Assembly (NCBI RefSeq): GCF_011440305.1
Contig: NZ_JAAOIW010000015.1
Coordinates: forward strand, 105,826-169,825
DNA: 64,000 nt
Reading direction: 5' to 3'
Source of the DNA: Paenibacillus agricola
GTDB lineage: Bacteria; Bacillota; Bacilli; Paenibacillales; NBRC-103111
The stretch's first letter is position 1. Every line of letters starts with the position of its first letter. Below, piece by piece: positions 35,800 through 44,488 of this stretch. The position numbers were made by a program, and so were the translations under genes. The notes under the pieces were generated by a model. The model worked only from the letters and a program-made list of their open reading frames with translations, had not been told where the DNA came from and searched no databases.

Positions 35800-35823
35800 G
35801 TAAATGATTATATAATTATTTAC
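35800..35823 (-). promoter_or_regulatory. ArsR-type palindrome over the ars promoter
   Basis: A 24-bp palindrome with one mismatch per arm: GTAAATGATTAT (35800-35811) and ATAATTATTTAC (35812-35823). It contains TATAAT on the minus strand (35807-35812), the -10 box of the ars operon. ArsR binding here would block RNA polymerase. The wider gap 35778-35905 is AT-rich and otherwise empty. Confidence 0.65.
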
Positions 35824-35905
35824 TTATTAATAAATGTTAATAAATTATTAATGTTAAACTGATTGAGGTTTTTCTCTATAAAATGAAAGTGTCATTGGAT
35901 TTGAT

Positions 35906-35951
35906 AAAAAAAAGGGCTCTTTCGCAGACCGTGCGAACAGAGCCCTTTTTT
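35906..35951. terminator. Bidirectional terminator between mnmH and the ars operon
   Basis: AGGGCTCT (35913-35920) pairs with AGAGCCCT (35939-35946), with A/T runs on both sides. It ends mnmH on the minus strand. Confidence 0.85.
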
Positions 35952-35994
35952 GCAATGGTACCCCAAAACTAAAACGCCAACTTACTAGAGATCT

Positions 35995-37041
35995 CTAACT
36001 AACTCCCTGATTGTTTACTGTAGCAATGTAATCGATAATCAATTCAACGGCTTCCTCTATGGTCTGCACCTTAAAGATAACCCGGTTTTCCTCTATATCC
36101 TTAGCCGTATGCTCATAGCGTGGGTCATAATAGTGTTCGAGCAGTAGTTTGACAGCTTCCGCAAATTCATCCGCAAGTAAATGTGCTTCTATTTCTTTGG
36201 CTATCGGGGTATGGATACGGCTTTTAATATGCCGGAATGCCTTTAGGCATTCTTCTTTATGCTCCCATGGACGGTAATCCTCTAGGGTATGCCGCACCCG
36301 TTCTTCGATCGGCACTTCGATAAACAACTGCACCCCGGTGTCTTTGGCTTCAACGACAAACCCGGGAAGAACTGCCTTTCCTATCCGTTTACTTTCGGCC
36401 TCGAATAACACAAACGGCGAATCGTTATGCTGCAGCAGATCCTTTAAGAGCAGCGTTTCAAATGTTTTCTGGTTATTTGATTCCAAACCGATTTCCCCAA
36501 AAACCGAACCTCTATGGTTAGCCATTGCCTCAAAATCTAGCACAGGGTATCCTTTTTCTTTCAAGCTTCGTAAAATAAGGGTTTTTCCAGAACCCGTGTT
36601 TCCATTAATAACAAAGGCTTTCGGTTGAAATTTAAATTGGCCAAGGGTTTCTACTACCCATTTGCGGTAAGCCCGAATGCCTCCGGACAACCGATAAACC
36701 CGAATGCCCATAAGCGATAGAACCGTAGCTGTCGTCCTGCTTCGCATGCCGCCGCGCCAGCAAAATACCGTTTTTTGGCCCTCTATCTGCTCGAATGTTT
36801 TGATGAATGCAGGCAATTTGGCAGAAAAAATTTCCAAGCCTTTATCTTTGGCAGCCTGTACACTCACCTGCTTGTAAATGGTTCCGACCTCCGACCGTTC
36901 CGCATCATCAAATAAGGGAATATTCAAGCTTCCCGGAATCGTAGCATCTTCAAACTCGGAAGGCGACCGTACATCAATCAGAACGAGTTCCTTTTGGTGC
37001 TGCAGCTTGAGCAGCTCTTCTATGCTGATATCTTGAAACAA
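35995..37041 (-). CDS. mnmH: tRNA 2-selenouridine synthase
   Basis: 348 residues. The N-terminal rhodanese domain (about 1-120) has its catalytic Cys in FCWRGGMRSRT. A P-loop domain follows with Walker A NGNTGSGKT near residue 142. MnmH (SelU) exchanges the sulfur of 2-thiouridine at tRNA position 34 for selenium, using selenophosphate. The gene lies 15 bp downstream of selD, which makes that selenophosphate, so substrate supply and use are in one operon. Full length for the family. No selA or selB is visible, so selenium may serve tRNA only. Confidence 0.95.
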   Translation of the reverse strand: MFQDISIEELLKLQHQKELVLIDVRSPSEFEDATIPGSLNIPLFDDAERSEVGTIYKQVSVQAAKDKGLEIFSAKLPAFIKTFEQIEGQKTVFCWRGGMRSRTTATVLSLMGIRVYRLSGGIRAYRKWVVETLGQFKFQPKAFVINGNTGSGKTLILRSLKEKGYPVLDFEAMANHRGSVFGEIGLESNNQKTFETLLLKDLLQHNDSPFVLFEAESKRIGKAVLPGFVVEAKDTGVQLFIEVPIEERVRHTLEDYRPWEHKEECLKAFRHIKSRIHTPIAKEIEAHLLADEFAEAVKLLLEHYYDPRYEHTAKDIEENRVIFKVQTIEEAVELIIDYIATVNNQGVS

Positions 37042-37056
37042 CGAACATCGCTCCCT

Positions 37057-38094
37057 TTAAATAACTACAATATGCCCTCGATGATCGGATGTCGTTTCAC
37101 CGATTAAGCTTGCTTCAACACCTGCTTGCAGCATGTCCGCAAGGAGGCCAGCCGCCTGGTCGCCGGCTACAGAAATCAGCAGTCCTCCTGAAGTAACGGC
37201 GTCGCACAGAATCCATTGATCGATTTGGTCCAATGCTTCCGGGAATGTTACGGAGCCCTGCAAATGGGCAAAATTATTTTTGGTCCCACCAGGCACAAAA
37301 CCCTCTTCTGCCAGCTCTTTTACACGTGCTAAAACAGGTACCTGCTTCTGGAATATACGCAAGCCGACATCACTTCCCTTTGCCATCTCCGAAGCATGTC
37401 CTAACAGACCGAAACCGGTGACATCCGTACAAGCATGGATCTCATAGGGTTCCATGATTTCTGCGGCTTTTTTGTTCAGTGTCGCCATAACCTGGGTGAT
37501 CCGTTTTACTTCTTCCTCGCTTAGACGATCCTTCTTGATCGAGGTCGTTAGAATACCAATTCCAATTGGTTTAGTCAGAATCAGCTTATCGCCAGATTTC
37601 GCTCCGGCATTCGTCAGCACCTTGTCAGGATGGATGAGTCCTGTAACGGCAAGCCCAAATTTGGGTTCATTGTCATCAATGGAATGCCCTCCGACGAGAG
37701 TGATACCAGCTTCTTTCATTTTATCACCAGCTCCACGCAAAATGTCGGCCAATACCTGTTTGTCCAACGTCTTAATTGGAAAAGCGACGATGTTAAGTGC
37801 AGTTAGCGGCTTGCCTCCCATGGCATAAATATCGCTTATTGCATTCGCCGCGGCGATTTGCCCAAAGGAATAAGGATCGTCCACAATGGGTGTGAAAAAA
37901 TCCACGGTTTGGACGATAGCCAGTTCATCGTTGATCTTATAGACCCCTGCATCGTCACTCGTGTCAATCCCCACAAGCAGATTCGGGTTTGGAATGGCCG
38001 GTGGCAGACTGCTGATCACTTGCTTCAGGTCGGCAGGACCGATTTTGCAGCCGCACCCTCCCTTGGTTGAATATGAGGTTAGTTTTATGGTCAT
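37057..38094 (-). CDS. selD: Selenide, water dikinase (selenophosphate synthase)
   Basis: 345 residues. The N-terminal loop TKGGCGCKIGP holds the catalytic Cys-Gly-Cys-Lys segment; a Cys stands where some organisms have selenocysteine. LVGIDTSDDAGVY-type and VGGHSIDDNEPKFGLAVTG stretches are typical ATP-binding parts of SelD. It turns selenide and ATP into selenophosphate. First gene of the selD-mnmH operon, divergent from the permease at 38211 with 116 bp between, where both promoters must lie. Confidence 0.96.
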   Translation of the reverse strand: MTIKLTSYSTKGGCGCKIGPADLKQVISSLPPAIPNPNLLVGIDTSDDAGVYKINDELAIVQTVDFFTPIVDDPYSFGQIAAANAISDIYAMGGKPLTALNIVAFPIKTLDKQVLADILRGAGDKMKEAGITLVGGHSIDDNEPKFGLAVTGLIHPDKVLTNAGAKSGDKLILTKPIGIGILTTSIKKDRLSEEEVKRITQVMATLNKKAAEIMEPYEIHACTDVTGFGLLGHASEMAKGSDVGLRIFQKQVPVLARVKELAEEGFVPGGTKNNFAHLQGSVTFPEALDQIDQWILCDAVTSGGLLISVAGDQAAGLLADMLQAGVEASLIGETTSDHRGHIVVI

Positions 38095-38210
38095 GTATCG
38101 TTTCCCCTTTAAATAAATGATATAAGATACCGTGAACTATTAAATGTGCTTACGGTTATGTTATGATGATACACGAATTTATGTTTAAAAACTAATTTTC
38201 GGAGGATCAT

Positions 38211-39284
38211 ATGTCTCAGTCTTACGAGTCAACTCAAGAACAGTCAGCTCGCAAAAAAATTATGCTATCTGTCATTGTATTTCTAATAATAGCAGTGGCT
38301 GGCTTGACCTATGTCAAATGGTGGCCTTACTATTTAAAAGCGTTGGATGCCGCCGCCAACCATACCATAGGCACCTCTATTATTTCCGGCAAAAATGCGC
38401 TGGCTCCCAGTCCTTCCTGGAGTGCAGCATGGGATTATGCCCTAGCCTATTACAAGTCAGTTTGGAAAGCTGCTGTCTTAGGTATTGTGCTCGGTTCTTT
38501 ATTACAGGTGCTGCTCCCTTCTACCTGGCTGCTCAGAGTATTAGGAAAAACAACCTTCGGCAGCACGGCGATCGGTGGACTTGCCTCTATTCCTGGAATG
38601 ATGTGCACCTGTTGTGCAGCACCCTTGGCGGTTGGCATGCGGAAAAAGAATGTTTCCGTTGGAGCCAGCCTTGCTTTCTGGTTAGGAAATCCTACACTCA
38701 ATCCAGCTACGTTAGTGTTTATGACTTTTGTTTTATCCTGGAAGTTCACGCTTATCCGACTCGTTTTCGGATTCATACTCACCTTCGGTGTAAGTTATTT
38801 TGCAAACCGTTTCGCTGGAACTTTGACACTTCCTCCAGAGGTTAATTCGGTGCAGAAAGAGACGATCAAGGAGCATTCCGACCCTTTGTGGGTTAGATGG
38901 ATGAAAAGTATGGGGACCATGGTCCTGCATATCGTCCCGGCTTATGTGGTTGCTGTTCTATTATTAGGAGCCGCCAGAGCCTGGCTTTTCCCTGCCGTAG
39001 GTGAAACGGCGGCCAACAGCTTAATGACCATTATTGGATTCTCTATAGCAGGAATGCTGTTCGTTATTCCCACAGCAGGGGAGATCCCGATTATCCAATC
39101 CTTAATGTCCTTTGGGCTTGGAACCGGCCCTGCCGCTGCTTTGTTGCTGACATTGCCTGCTGTCAGCTTGCCTTCCTTGCTCATGATATCAAGATCGTTT
39201 CCTAAAAAGGTCATCATCTTTGTTGCTTGTGCGGTCGTTGCTCTTGGAATTCTCAGCGGTATTGCAGGTTCAATTTTTCTTTAA
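38211..39284 (+). CDS. ArsP/YraQ-type permease (DUF318/PF03773)
   Basis: 357 residues with about eight hydrophobic helices. The family core is SIPGMMCTCCAAPLAVGMRK followed by LAFWLGNPTLNPATLV; the second core copy TAGEIPIIQSLMSFGLG has the expected inverted-repeat place near residue 290. ArsP members export trivalent methyl- and aryl-arsenicals, binding them by cysteines. The CTCC cluster would suit this. With ArsI 3 kb away, export of organoarsenicals is a fair guess, but the gene is divergent from selD and may instead concern selenium compounds. Confidence 0.85.
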   Translation: MSQSYESTQEQSARKKIMLSVIVFLIIAVAGLTYVKWWPYYLKALDAAANHTIGTSIISGKNALAPSPSWSAAWDYALAYYKSVWKAAVLGIVLGSLLQVLLPSTWLLRVLGKTTFGSTAIGGLASIPGMMCTCCAAPLAVGMRKKNVSVGASLAFWLGNPTLNPATLVFMTFVLSWKFTLIRLVFGFILTFGVSYFANRFAGTLTLPPEVNSVQKETIKEHSDPLWVRWMKSMGTMVLHIVPAYVVAVLLLGAARAWLFPAVGETAANSLMTIIGFSIAGMLFVIPTAGEIPIIQSLMSFGLGTGPAAALLLTLPAVSLPSLLMISRSFPKKVIIFVACAVVALGILSGIAGSIFL

Positions 39285-39435
39285 GACATTCTAGCGCTTC
39301 CCCTGCTTCGACATCAACCAAATTTTTACATCCCGAATTGTACTCTCAAAAAGGGCAACGTGGCATCAACTTGACAGTAGTTGAATAAGGTAAATTTCCC
39401 TATTTTGTTATAAAAATACAAAAGAAGGTGAATAA

Positions 39436-40005
39436 ATGGAAAAATCTTTATCAGATATGTCACTTGAAGAATTATGGGAACTGTTTCCGATTATACTGAA
39501 AGAACATAATCCAATATGGAAAGACTGGTATTTACAAGAAGAAAAACTGCTTAAACACATAATCAGTAATCAATATATCGAACGAATAAATCATATAGGA
39601 AGTACCTCTGTAAATGGATTGTTAGCAAAGCCAACGATAGATATATTGCTTGAAATAACAGAAAACTGCTATTTAAAGTTTTTAGTTAGAGTGTTGGAGG
39701 AAAACGGGTATATCTTTGAAAAGCAACCACATAAGCCATCACCTCATATGATGTTTATGAAAGGCTATACTGAAAATGGTTTTGCCGAAAAGGTATTTCA
39801 CCTTCATATTAGATATAAAGGCAACTGGGATGAACTATATTTTAGGGATTATCTAAGAGAACATAAGGATATTGCAGAGAAATATGCTCAATTAAAGCTA
39901 AGTTTAAGAGACAAATATCAGCACGATAGAGATGGATATACAGAAGCTAAGGCAGACTTTGTTGAAAAATATTCTAAAATTGCAAAGGAAAGTATATCTC
40001 ATTGA
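39436..40005 (+). CDS. GrpB-family (UPF0157) nucleotidyltransferase-like protein
   Basis: 189 residues. The family signature INHIGSTSVNGLLAKPTIDILLEI is at about 55-78 and HLHIRYKGNWDELYFRDYLR near 120. The fold is that of an nucleotidyltransferase, with GS and DxD-like residues, but the biochemical role is unknown. The ribosome site is AAGAAGGTG. The gene is clearly more AT-rich than its neighbours, suggesting recent arrival. It ends at the hairpin 40094-40121. Confidence 0.85.
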   Translation: MEKSLSDMSLEELWELFPIILKEHNPIWKDWYLQEEKLLKHIISNQYIERINHIGSTSVNGLLAKPTIDILLEITENCYLKFLVRVLEENGYIFEKQPHKPSPHMMFMKGYTENGFAEKVFHLHIRYKGNWDELYFRDYLREHKDIAEKYAQLKLSLRDKYQHDRDGYTEAKADFVEKYSKIAKESISH

Positions 40006-40093
40006 GTAAATAAAAATTTCTTCAGATGTTAAATGACAGGATTGTAGTTTTTGATTTTTATAAAGATAAACAGGTACTTTTGTTTAACAAGAA

Positions 40094-40121
40094 TGGGAAA
40101 CCCTTGAAATTGGGTTTCCCA
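40094..40121 (+). terminator. Hairpin after the GrpB-like gene
   Basis: TGGGAAACCC (40094-40103) pairs perfectly with GGGTTTCCCA (40112-40121), followed by ATAATTTT. Confidence 0.75.
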
Positions 40122-40232
40122 TAATTTTATCAAGAAAAATCAACATTAAAATTTAACAGTGCCAAGATTTTAAATGTTCTATGGATGCAAAGACATCTAA
40201 TTTGTAATTTCCGCCTTCATAAATTAGCTTTG

Positions 40233-40769
40233 TTATCGAGCACTCAGGAACCAGGTTGCTTTGTACTGCCACAAAAAATTAGGGTGCCAAACATTGAGTT
40301 GGTTCTCGGAAAATGTATGAACCAGAAAATCAGTTATTAATCCTCCATGAGTAACCATTATAATCTTACTTTCGGGCGGATGTTTCTTTGCCAATTCTAA
40401 TAATAAAGAGGATAAGCGTGCACCTGCCTGCTTCGCAGAATCACCTATGGGTGGTATATAGTCGGGATCACGTGTACACCGCTCCCACATTGCGACAAAT
40501 TCATCAAATGTTTGTTCAGGTAAATCTCCCCAGTTGGCACGTTCCCGCAAACGACGATCCTCTGAAATCGTTGATTTCGTTTTTAATGCAATATATTCGG
40601 CGGTTTTTTTCGCCCTTCTGAGTGGACTCGTAACTATGGTTGTTATCGGTAAGTTACAAAAGCTTCGAGCTGTCGCTTGTGCTTGTAGTATACCATTGGG
40701 GGTAATGGAGACATCTCCAATCTTCTTTTCTTTTATAGCATGCCTGACAAGAAAGAAAGTTGTACTCAT
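40233..40769 (-). CDS. Histidine phosphatase (phosphoglycerate mutase-like)
   Basis: 178 residues. The catalytic motif is LVRHAIKE (RHA in place of the more common RHG), with the second Arg in TSPLRRAKKTAEY and the second His in MVTHGGLITDF. Full length for the small single-domain members. It probably removes phosphate from a small molecule in the cytosol. AGGAGG stands before the ATG. A perfect LexA-type box lies about 107 bp upstream (40876-40889), so DNA-damage control is possible. Confidence 0.88.
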   Translation of the reverse strand: MSTTFFLVRHAIKEKKIGDVSITPNGILQAQATARSFCNLPITTIVTSPLRRAKKTAEYIALKTKSTISEDRRLRERANWGDLPEQTFDEFVAMWERCTRDPDYIPPIGDSAKQAGARLSSLLLELAKKHPPESKIIMVTHGGLITDFLVHTFSENQLNVWHPNFLWQYKATWFLSAR

Positions 40770-40875
40770 TTAACCAAGCCTCCTGCTTGTATTTTACTGT
40801 TTTTTTCACAGCTTAGGCTACAGGTATTTTAATCACAATTTTTTTGTCATGGGCTCCCTATTCATTTCACATTAA

Positions 40876-40889
40876 CGAACATATGTTCC
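40876..40889. promoter_or_regulatory. LexA/DinR-type SOS box
   Basis: CGAACATATGTTCC matches the Bacillus consensus CGAACRNRYGTTYC at every position. It lies in the 317-bp gap 40770-41086, nearest to the start of the histidine phosphatase (minus). No other gene starts from this gap. Confidence 0.6.
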
Positions 40890-40930
40890 TTAATAATCGA
40901 TTTAATTCTCATTAACCTGCCTGTTAGATG

Positions 40931-40992
40931 AAAAATGGCTGCCTCTCGGCAGCCATTTTGGCATTGAACTATCGTACTCGGTAGTTGATATA
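40931..40992 (+). repeat. Two-hairpin repeat element, copy A (also terminator-like)
   Basis: Hairpin 1: AAATGGCTGCC (40933-40943) with GGCAGCCATTT (40948-40958), TTTT at its foot. Hairpin 2, eight bases on: AACTATCG with CGGTAGTT (core 40963-40990). The first stem can also terminate the sugar-binding gene to its right. Related copies are at 62301, 62905 and 63396. Confidence 0.6.
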
Positions 40993-41086
40993 CAGATTAA
41001 TTCAAGTCATAGATTCTGCTTCCAGCAGCTTTTTCAAAAGCTTAACAGCATGAATGAATCGTTCGGGGCCGTCTTGATCCGTATAC

Positions 41087-42388
41087 TTATTTTTCGTACT
41101 CAGATGCTTTCTTTTTCAATTCGTCAAATGCTTGTTCCGGTGTTGATTTGCCGAACATTAGTGCTTCAGTGATCGATTTGTATTCTTTGGCTTCAAAGTT
41201 GCTCCATCCTTTGGAGCCGGGGTTAAACGGCTGCGCTCCAGGCGTTGCCTTCGCAATCATATCGACGGTCAATTTATCCGCTGCCGTAAATTTAGGCTGC
41301 AGTTGGGCAACTATTTTGTTGGAAACCGGTACGCCGCGTGTTGTGCCGGATATTTCCCCAACTTCAGGGTCATTAATAAACCAATCAATAAACTTGGTAG
41401 CTTCCGCTTTATTCTGAGAGTCTTGGCTTACACTGAAAAAGAAAGTTGCTTTCAACCAACTGCCGCCTTCCTTACTTCTAGGCGTTGCGGAAACCCCTAT
41501 ACTACCGGGCTTCAAGCTCTCCCACGAGGAAGCTTGAGCCGCGTGGGCATTTCTGAAAATAATTTTCCCGTTAATCATAAGGTCAAGCTTGGGATCCAGC
41601 TCTTTATCGCCAACAGCTACATCCGCCGGGGGTATAATGCCTTCTTTTCTAAAATCACTATAAATTTTAACCCATTCCAGCCAAGTATCCCTGTCGAAAT
41701 TGAATTTACCATCCATCGTTATCCCCAGACCCTTGCCCTTGCTTAATTGATAGGAGTAATATGCTTCTCTACTGGTCGTTCCATCCTGCATGACGTATTG
41801 ATCTTTGCCAATTTTAGCTTTGATGTCTCTGGCCATTTTAAAATACTCTTCATAAGTGATACCGTCTTTTAGCTGAAACCCGAGCTTGTCCAGCGATGCT
41901 TTATCATAAATGACTCCCCAAGCATTATTACCGAGCGGTATGGCTGTTTGTTTACCTTTAAATTGCCCCGCTTCCGCAAGCTTGGGATCGATATCCTTAA
42001 TATTGATGTTGCTTAGATCAGCCAGTTGGTTTCTAGCATTCCAGTCGGCTAACCAAGCCGCATCCATCTGAACAATATCAGGCGCATTTTTGGCTGCAGC
42101 TTGTGTGGTCAATTTATCGATATATCCGTCGAAGCCTGAAAATTCCGGTTCAAAGGTGACGTTAGGATTTTTCTTCGTATACAGTTCGAGAATTTTGAGT
42201 GTTGCATCATGTCTGGGCTGGGAGCCCCACCAATTAATGCGCAGCTTTACAGGCTTGTTGCTTGCAGCTGCCGGTTGACTGCTATCCGGTGCTACCGCTG
42301 TTGGTGCCGCACCTCCACAACCCGCCAATGATAATCCCATTACTGCTGTTAGTACGGAAAGAGTGACTTTTCTTCGCATTGTCAACAT
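41087..42388 (-). CDS. ABC sugar-binding lipoprotein (CUT1 family)
   Basis: 433 residues. The signal sequence ends in a lipobox SLAGCGG with the lipidated Cys near residue 24. The mature part has the typical solute-binding start KLRINWWGSQPRHDATLKILELY and the later TKFIDWFINDPEVGEI. It captures a sugar outside the membrane for the two permeases upstream in the operon. No ATPase gene is present; CUT1 systems often share a distant MsmX-type ATPase. Either of two ATGs (42388, 42379) can be the start. The operon is divergent from YesN/YesM, its likely regulators. Confidence 0.92.
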   Translation of the reverse strand: MLTMRRKVTLSVLTAVMGLSLAGCGGAAPTAVAPDSSQPAAASNKPVKLRINWWGSQPRHDATLKILELYTKKNPNVTFEPEFSGFDGYIDKLTTQAAAKNAPDIVQMDAAWLADWNARNQLADLSNINIKDIDPKLAEAGQFKGKQTAIPLGNNAWGVIYDKASLDKLGFQLKDGITYEEYFKMARDIKAKIGKDQYVMQDGTTSREAYYSYQLSKGKGLGITMDGKFNFDRDTWLEWVKIYSDFRKEGIIPPADVAVGDKELDPKLDLMINGKIIFRNAHAAQASSWESLKPGSIGVSATPRSKEGGSWLKATFFFSVSQDSQNKAEATKFIDWFINDPEVGEISGTTRGVPVSNKIVAQLQPKFTAADKLTVDMIAKATPGAQPFNPGSKGWSNFEAKEYKSITEALMFGKSTPEQAFDELKKKASEYEK

Positions 42389-42561
42389 ACTCCATATCCC
42401 CTTTGATTTTATATTCTACGTCGGACAAACTCTAGTTTACCTCTTTACTAGTAAATCGCTTTCAAACCAATCATAACAACATTAGCAGCCTATTTATATA
42501 ATACTAGAACACAATTTGCTTCAATATTGTCAGAATGTTCATCAGTTAATGATAAAGATTA

Positions 42562-43404
42562 TTAGCCTTTAATTCCTGAAGTAGCAATACCTTCAACAAA
42601 ATGCTTTTGAGCAAGGAAAAAAATAATTACTGAAGGGATCACGGATACAAGTCCCATGGCCAATAATTGTCCCCATTCCTGGACGGATTGCGAATCATTA
42701 AACATTCGGAGCGCTAAGCCCACCGTATATTTATCAACAGAGTTAATATAGAGCAAATGACCAAAGAAATCATCCCAGTTCCACAAGAAGCAATAAATGA
42801 GCACAGTGACAAGCGCAGGCTTAGTTAAGGGAATAACGATCCTCCAATAAATACCAAACCAGCTGCAGCCATCTATTTTGGCTGATTCGTCCAACTCTTT
42901 AGGAATCCCTCTAATAAATTGAACCAGCAAAAATACGAAGAATGCACCCCCTGCACCCCCTGCAAGAGAATGGGGAACAATGAAAGGCAAATAAGTATTC
43001 ACCCAGCCAAAGCTATGAAAAAGCGCATATTGCGGAATAATCGTAACTTGTCCGGGGAGCATGAGCGTGAGCATCAATATAGAAAACCAAAAATTACGAA
43101 GTGGAAAATCCAGACGCGCAAACCCAAAAGCAACAAGGCTGCATGAAAGTACAGTCGTAATTAATATCCCAAACTCCAATTGTGCATTGTTGAGATAAAA
43201 GTCGGTAAACGAATGTCCGGGTATAGCGTACCAGCCATTCTTGAAATTACTCCACAGGGGATTTGCTGGAAACAGATTTGGCAGGCGCATCTCTTGATTC
43301 GATTTCAAGGAAGCACCGACCCACCAAATAACAGGATACATCATGATCAAGCTGAGTAGAGTAAGCCCCAGATGCCTGAACAGAAGATTACGTCTTAGGT
43401 TCAT
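42562..43404 (-). CDS. ABC sugar permease, MalG-like
   Basis: 280 residues with six helices and the EAA loop ELDESAKIDGCSWFGIYWRIVIPLTKPAL-type stretch near residue 170 (EAA core here DESAKIDGCS). The C-terminus FVEGIATSGIKG is characteristic of MalG-type permeases. Its start overlaps the stop of the MalF-like permease by four bases (43401-43404), so the two are made together as a heterodimer in the membrane. The binding protein gene follows after 173 bp. Confidence 0.93.
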   Translation of the reverse strand: MNLRRNLLFRHLGLTLLSLIMMYPVIWWVGASLKSNQEMRLPNLFPANPLWSNFKNGWYAIPGHSFTDFYLNNAQLEFGILITTVLSCSLVAFGFARLDFPLRNFWFSILMLTLMLPGQVTIIPQYALFHSFGWVNTYLPFIVPHSLAGGAGGAFFVFLLVQFIRGIPKELDESAKIDGCSWFGIYWRIVIPLTKPALVTVLIYCFLWNWDDFFGHLLYINSVDKYTVGLALRMFNDSQSVQEWGQLLAMGLVSVIPSVIIFFLAQKHFVEGIATSGIKG

Positions 43405-44354
43405 CGACTTTTTCCCCCTTCATTCTCATAAAATACCCAATATTTCGATGTCAGGAATATAAGCGCCGTGGAGGCCACGATAATCAAAAGCATGATCCAA
43501 GCAAGACCAGAGGCATACCCCATTTGAAGCCTGCTGAAAGCCCGTTCATATAAATAAAGCGAATAGATATAAGTCGAATTGGCGGGTCCACCATTCGTGA
43601 TGATCATCGCCGGTGTGAACATCTGGAAGGCTCCAATAATCCCCATCACTGTATTGAAATACAGGGTAGGCGAGAGCATCGGTAAGGTAATATTAAAAAA
43701 CTGCCTCATCTTGCCTGCTCCGTCAACCGACGAAGCTTCATATAAATCAATCGGTATTTGCTTTAAGCCTGCCAGAAAAATGACCATTGCGGAACCGAAT
43801 TGCCAGCCCACCAGTAAAATTAAAGTCCATAACGCCGTATCGGGATTGGTTACCCATCCGGTGCCCTCTATACCGAACATAGCCAATATATTGTTAATAA
43901 AGCCCTCCTTCCCAAAAATATTTTTCCATAGAATCGATACGGCGATACTGCCACCAATTAAAGAGGGGAAATATATGGCGGTTCTATACGCTGACATCCC
44001 CTTGATGCTCTTGGCAAGTAAGATCGCTACGAATAAGGCCGCAATCAGTTTTATTGGGGTTGAAGCCACCACGTACAGGAAGGTCACCTTGACAGCTTGT
44101 ATAAAGCGATCATCGGATGTTAGTATTTGGTTATAATTTTTAAAGCCTACCCAATTAGGCTCTTCCAAAAGGGAGAAATCCGTAAACGAATAATATAACG
44201 ATTGCACAATGGGGTATAAGGTCAAACCGAGAAAACCGATCAACCAAGGCGATATAAACAAATAGCCGGCAATGGGTGACTCCCATCGCTTAATCTTGGG
44301 TTTGGGGCGCGTTGCCAATGGCATTGGTAATGACGTTGTTGTACTTTCTTTCAT
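43401..44354 (-). CDS. ABC sugar permease, MalF/UgpA-like
   Basis: 317 residues with six helices. It begins with a cytoplasmic tail of about 25 residues, then AGYLFISPWLIGFLGLTLYP, typical of MalF/UgpA-type members. The EAA loop is DLYEASSVDGAGKMRQFFNI. First gene of the importer operon, with GAGGTGG upstream of the ATG and a pentanucleotide repeat (44371-44390) just before that. Divergent from the response regulator at 44489. Confidence 0.93.
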   Translation of the reverse strand: MKESTTTSLPMPLATRPKPKIKRWESPIAGYLFISPWLIGFLGLTLYPIVQSLYYSFTDFSLLEEPNWVGFKNYNQILTSDDRFIQAVKVTFLYVVASTPIKLIAALFVAILLAKSIKGMSAYRTAIYFPSLIGGSIAVSILWKNIFGKEGFINNILAMFGIEGTGWVTNPDTALWTLILLVGWQFGSAMVIFLAGLKQIPIDLYEASSVDGAGKMRQFFNITLPMLSPTLYFNTVMGIIGAFQMFTPAMIITNGGPANSTYIYSLYLYERAFSRLQMGYASGLAWIMLLIIVASTALIFLTSKYWVFYENEGGKSR

Positions 44355-44370
44355 TTAAGCCCACCTCATT

Positions 44371-44390
44371 TATGATATGATATGATATGA
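44371..44390. repeat. Four TATGA pentamers between divergent sugar operon and yesN-type gene
   Basis: TATGA is repeated four times without change and runs on into TGATT. It sits directly before the ribosome site of the MalF-like gene, in a spot where length changes would shift promoter or leader spacing. Confidence 0.75.
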
Positions 44391-44488
44391 TGATTTTCTT
44401 ATTATAGATTTGAGCAAGCTTCATGCCTATAAGGGTATATCACTATTTCTTTTAAATTAGTCCGAACTTTGTGGTTGGAGGAATATCT

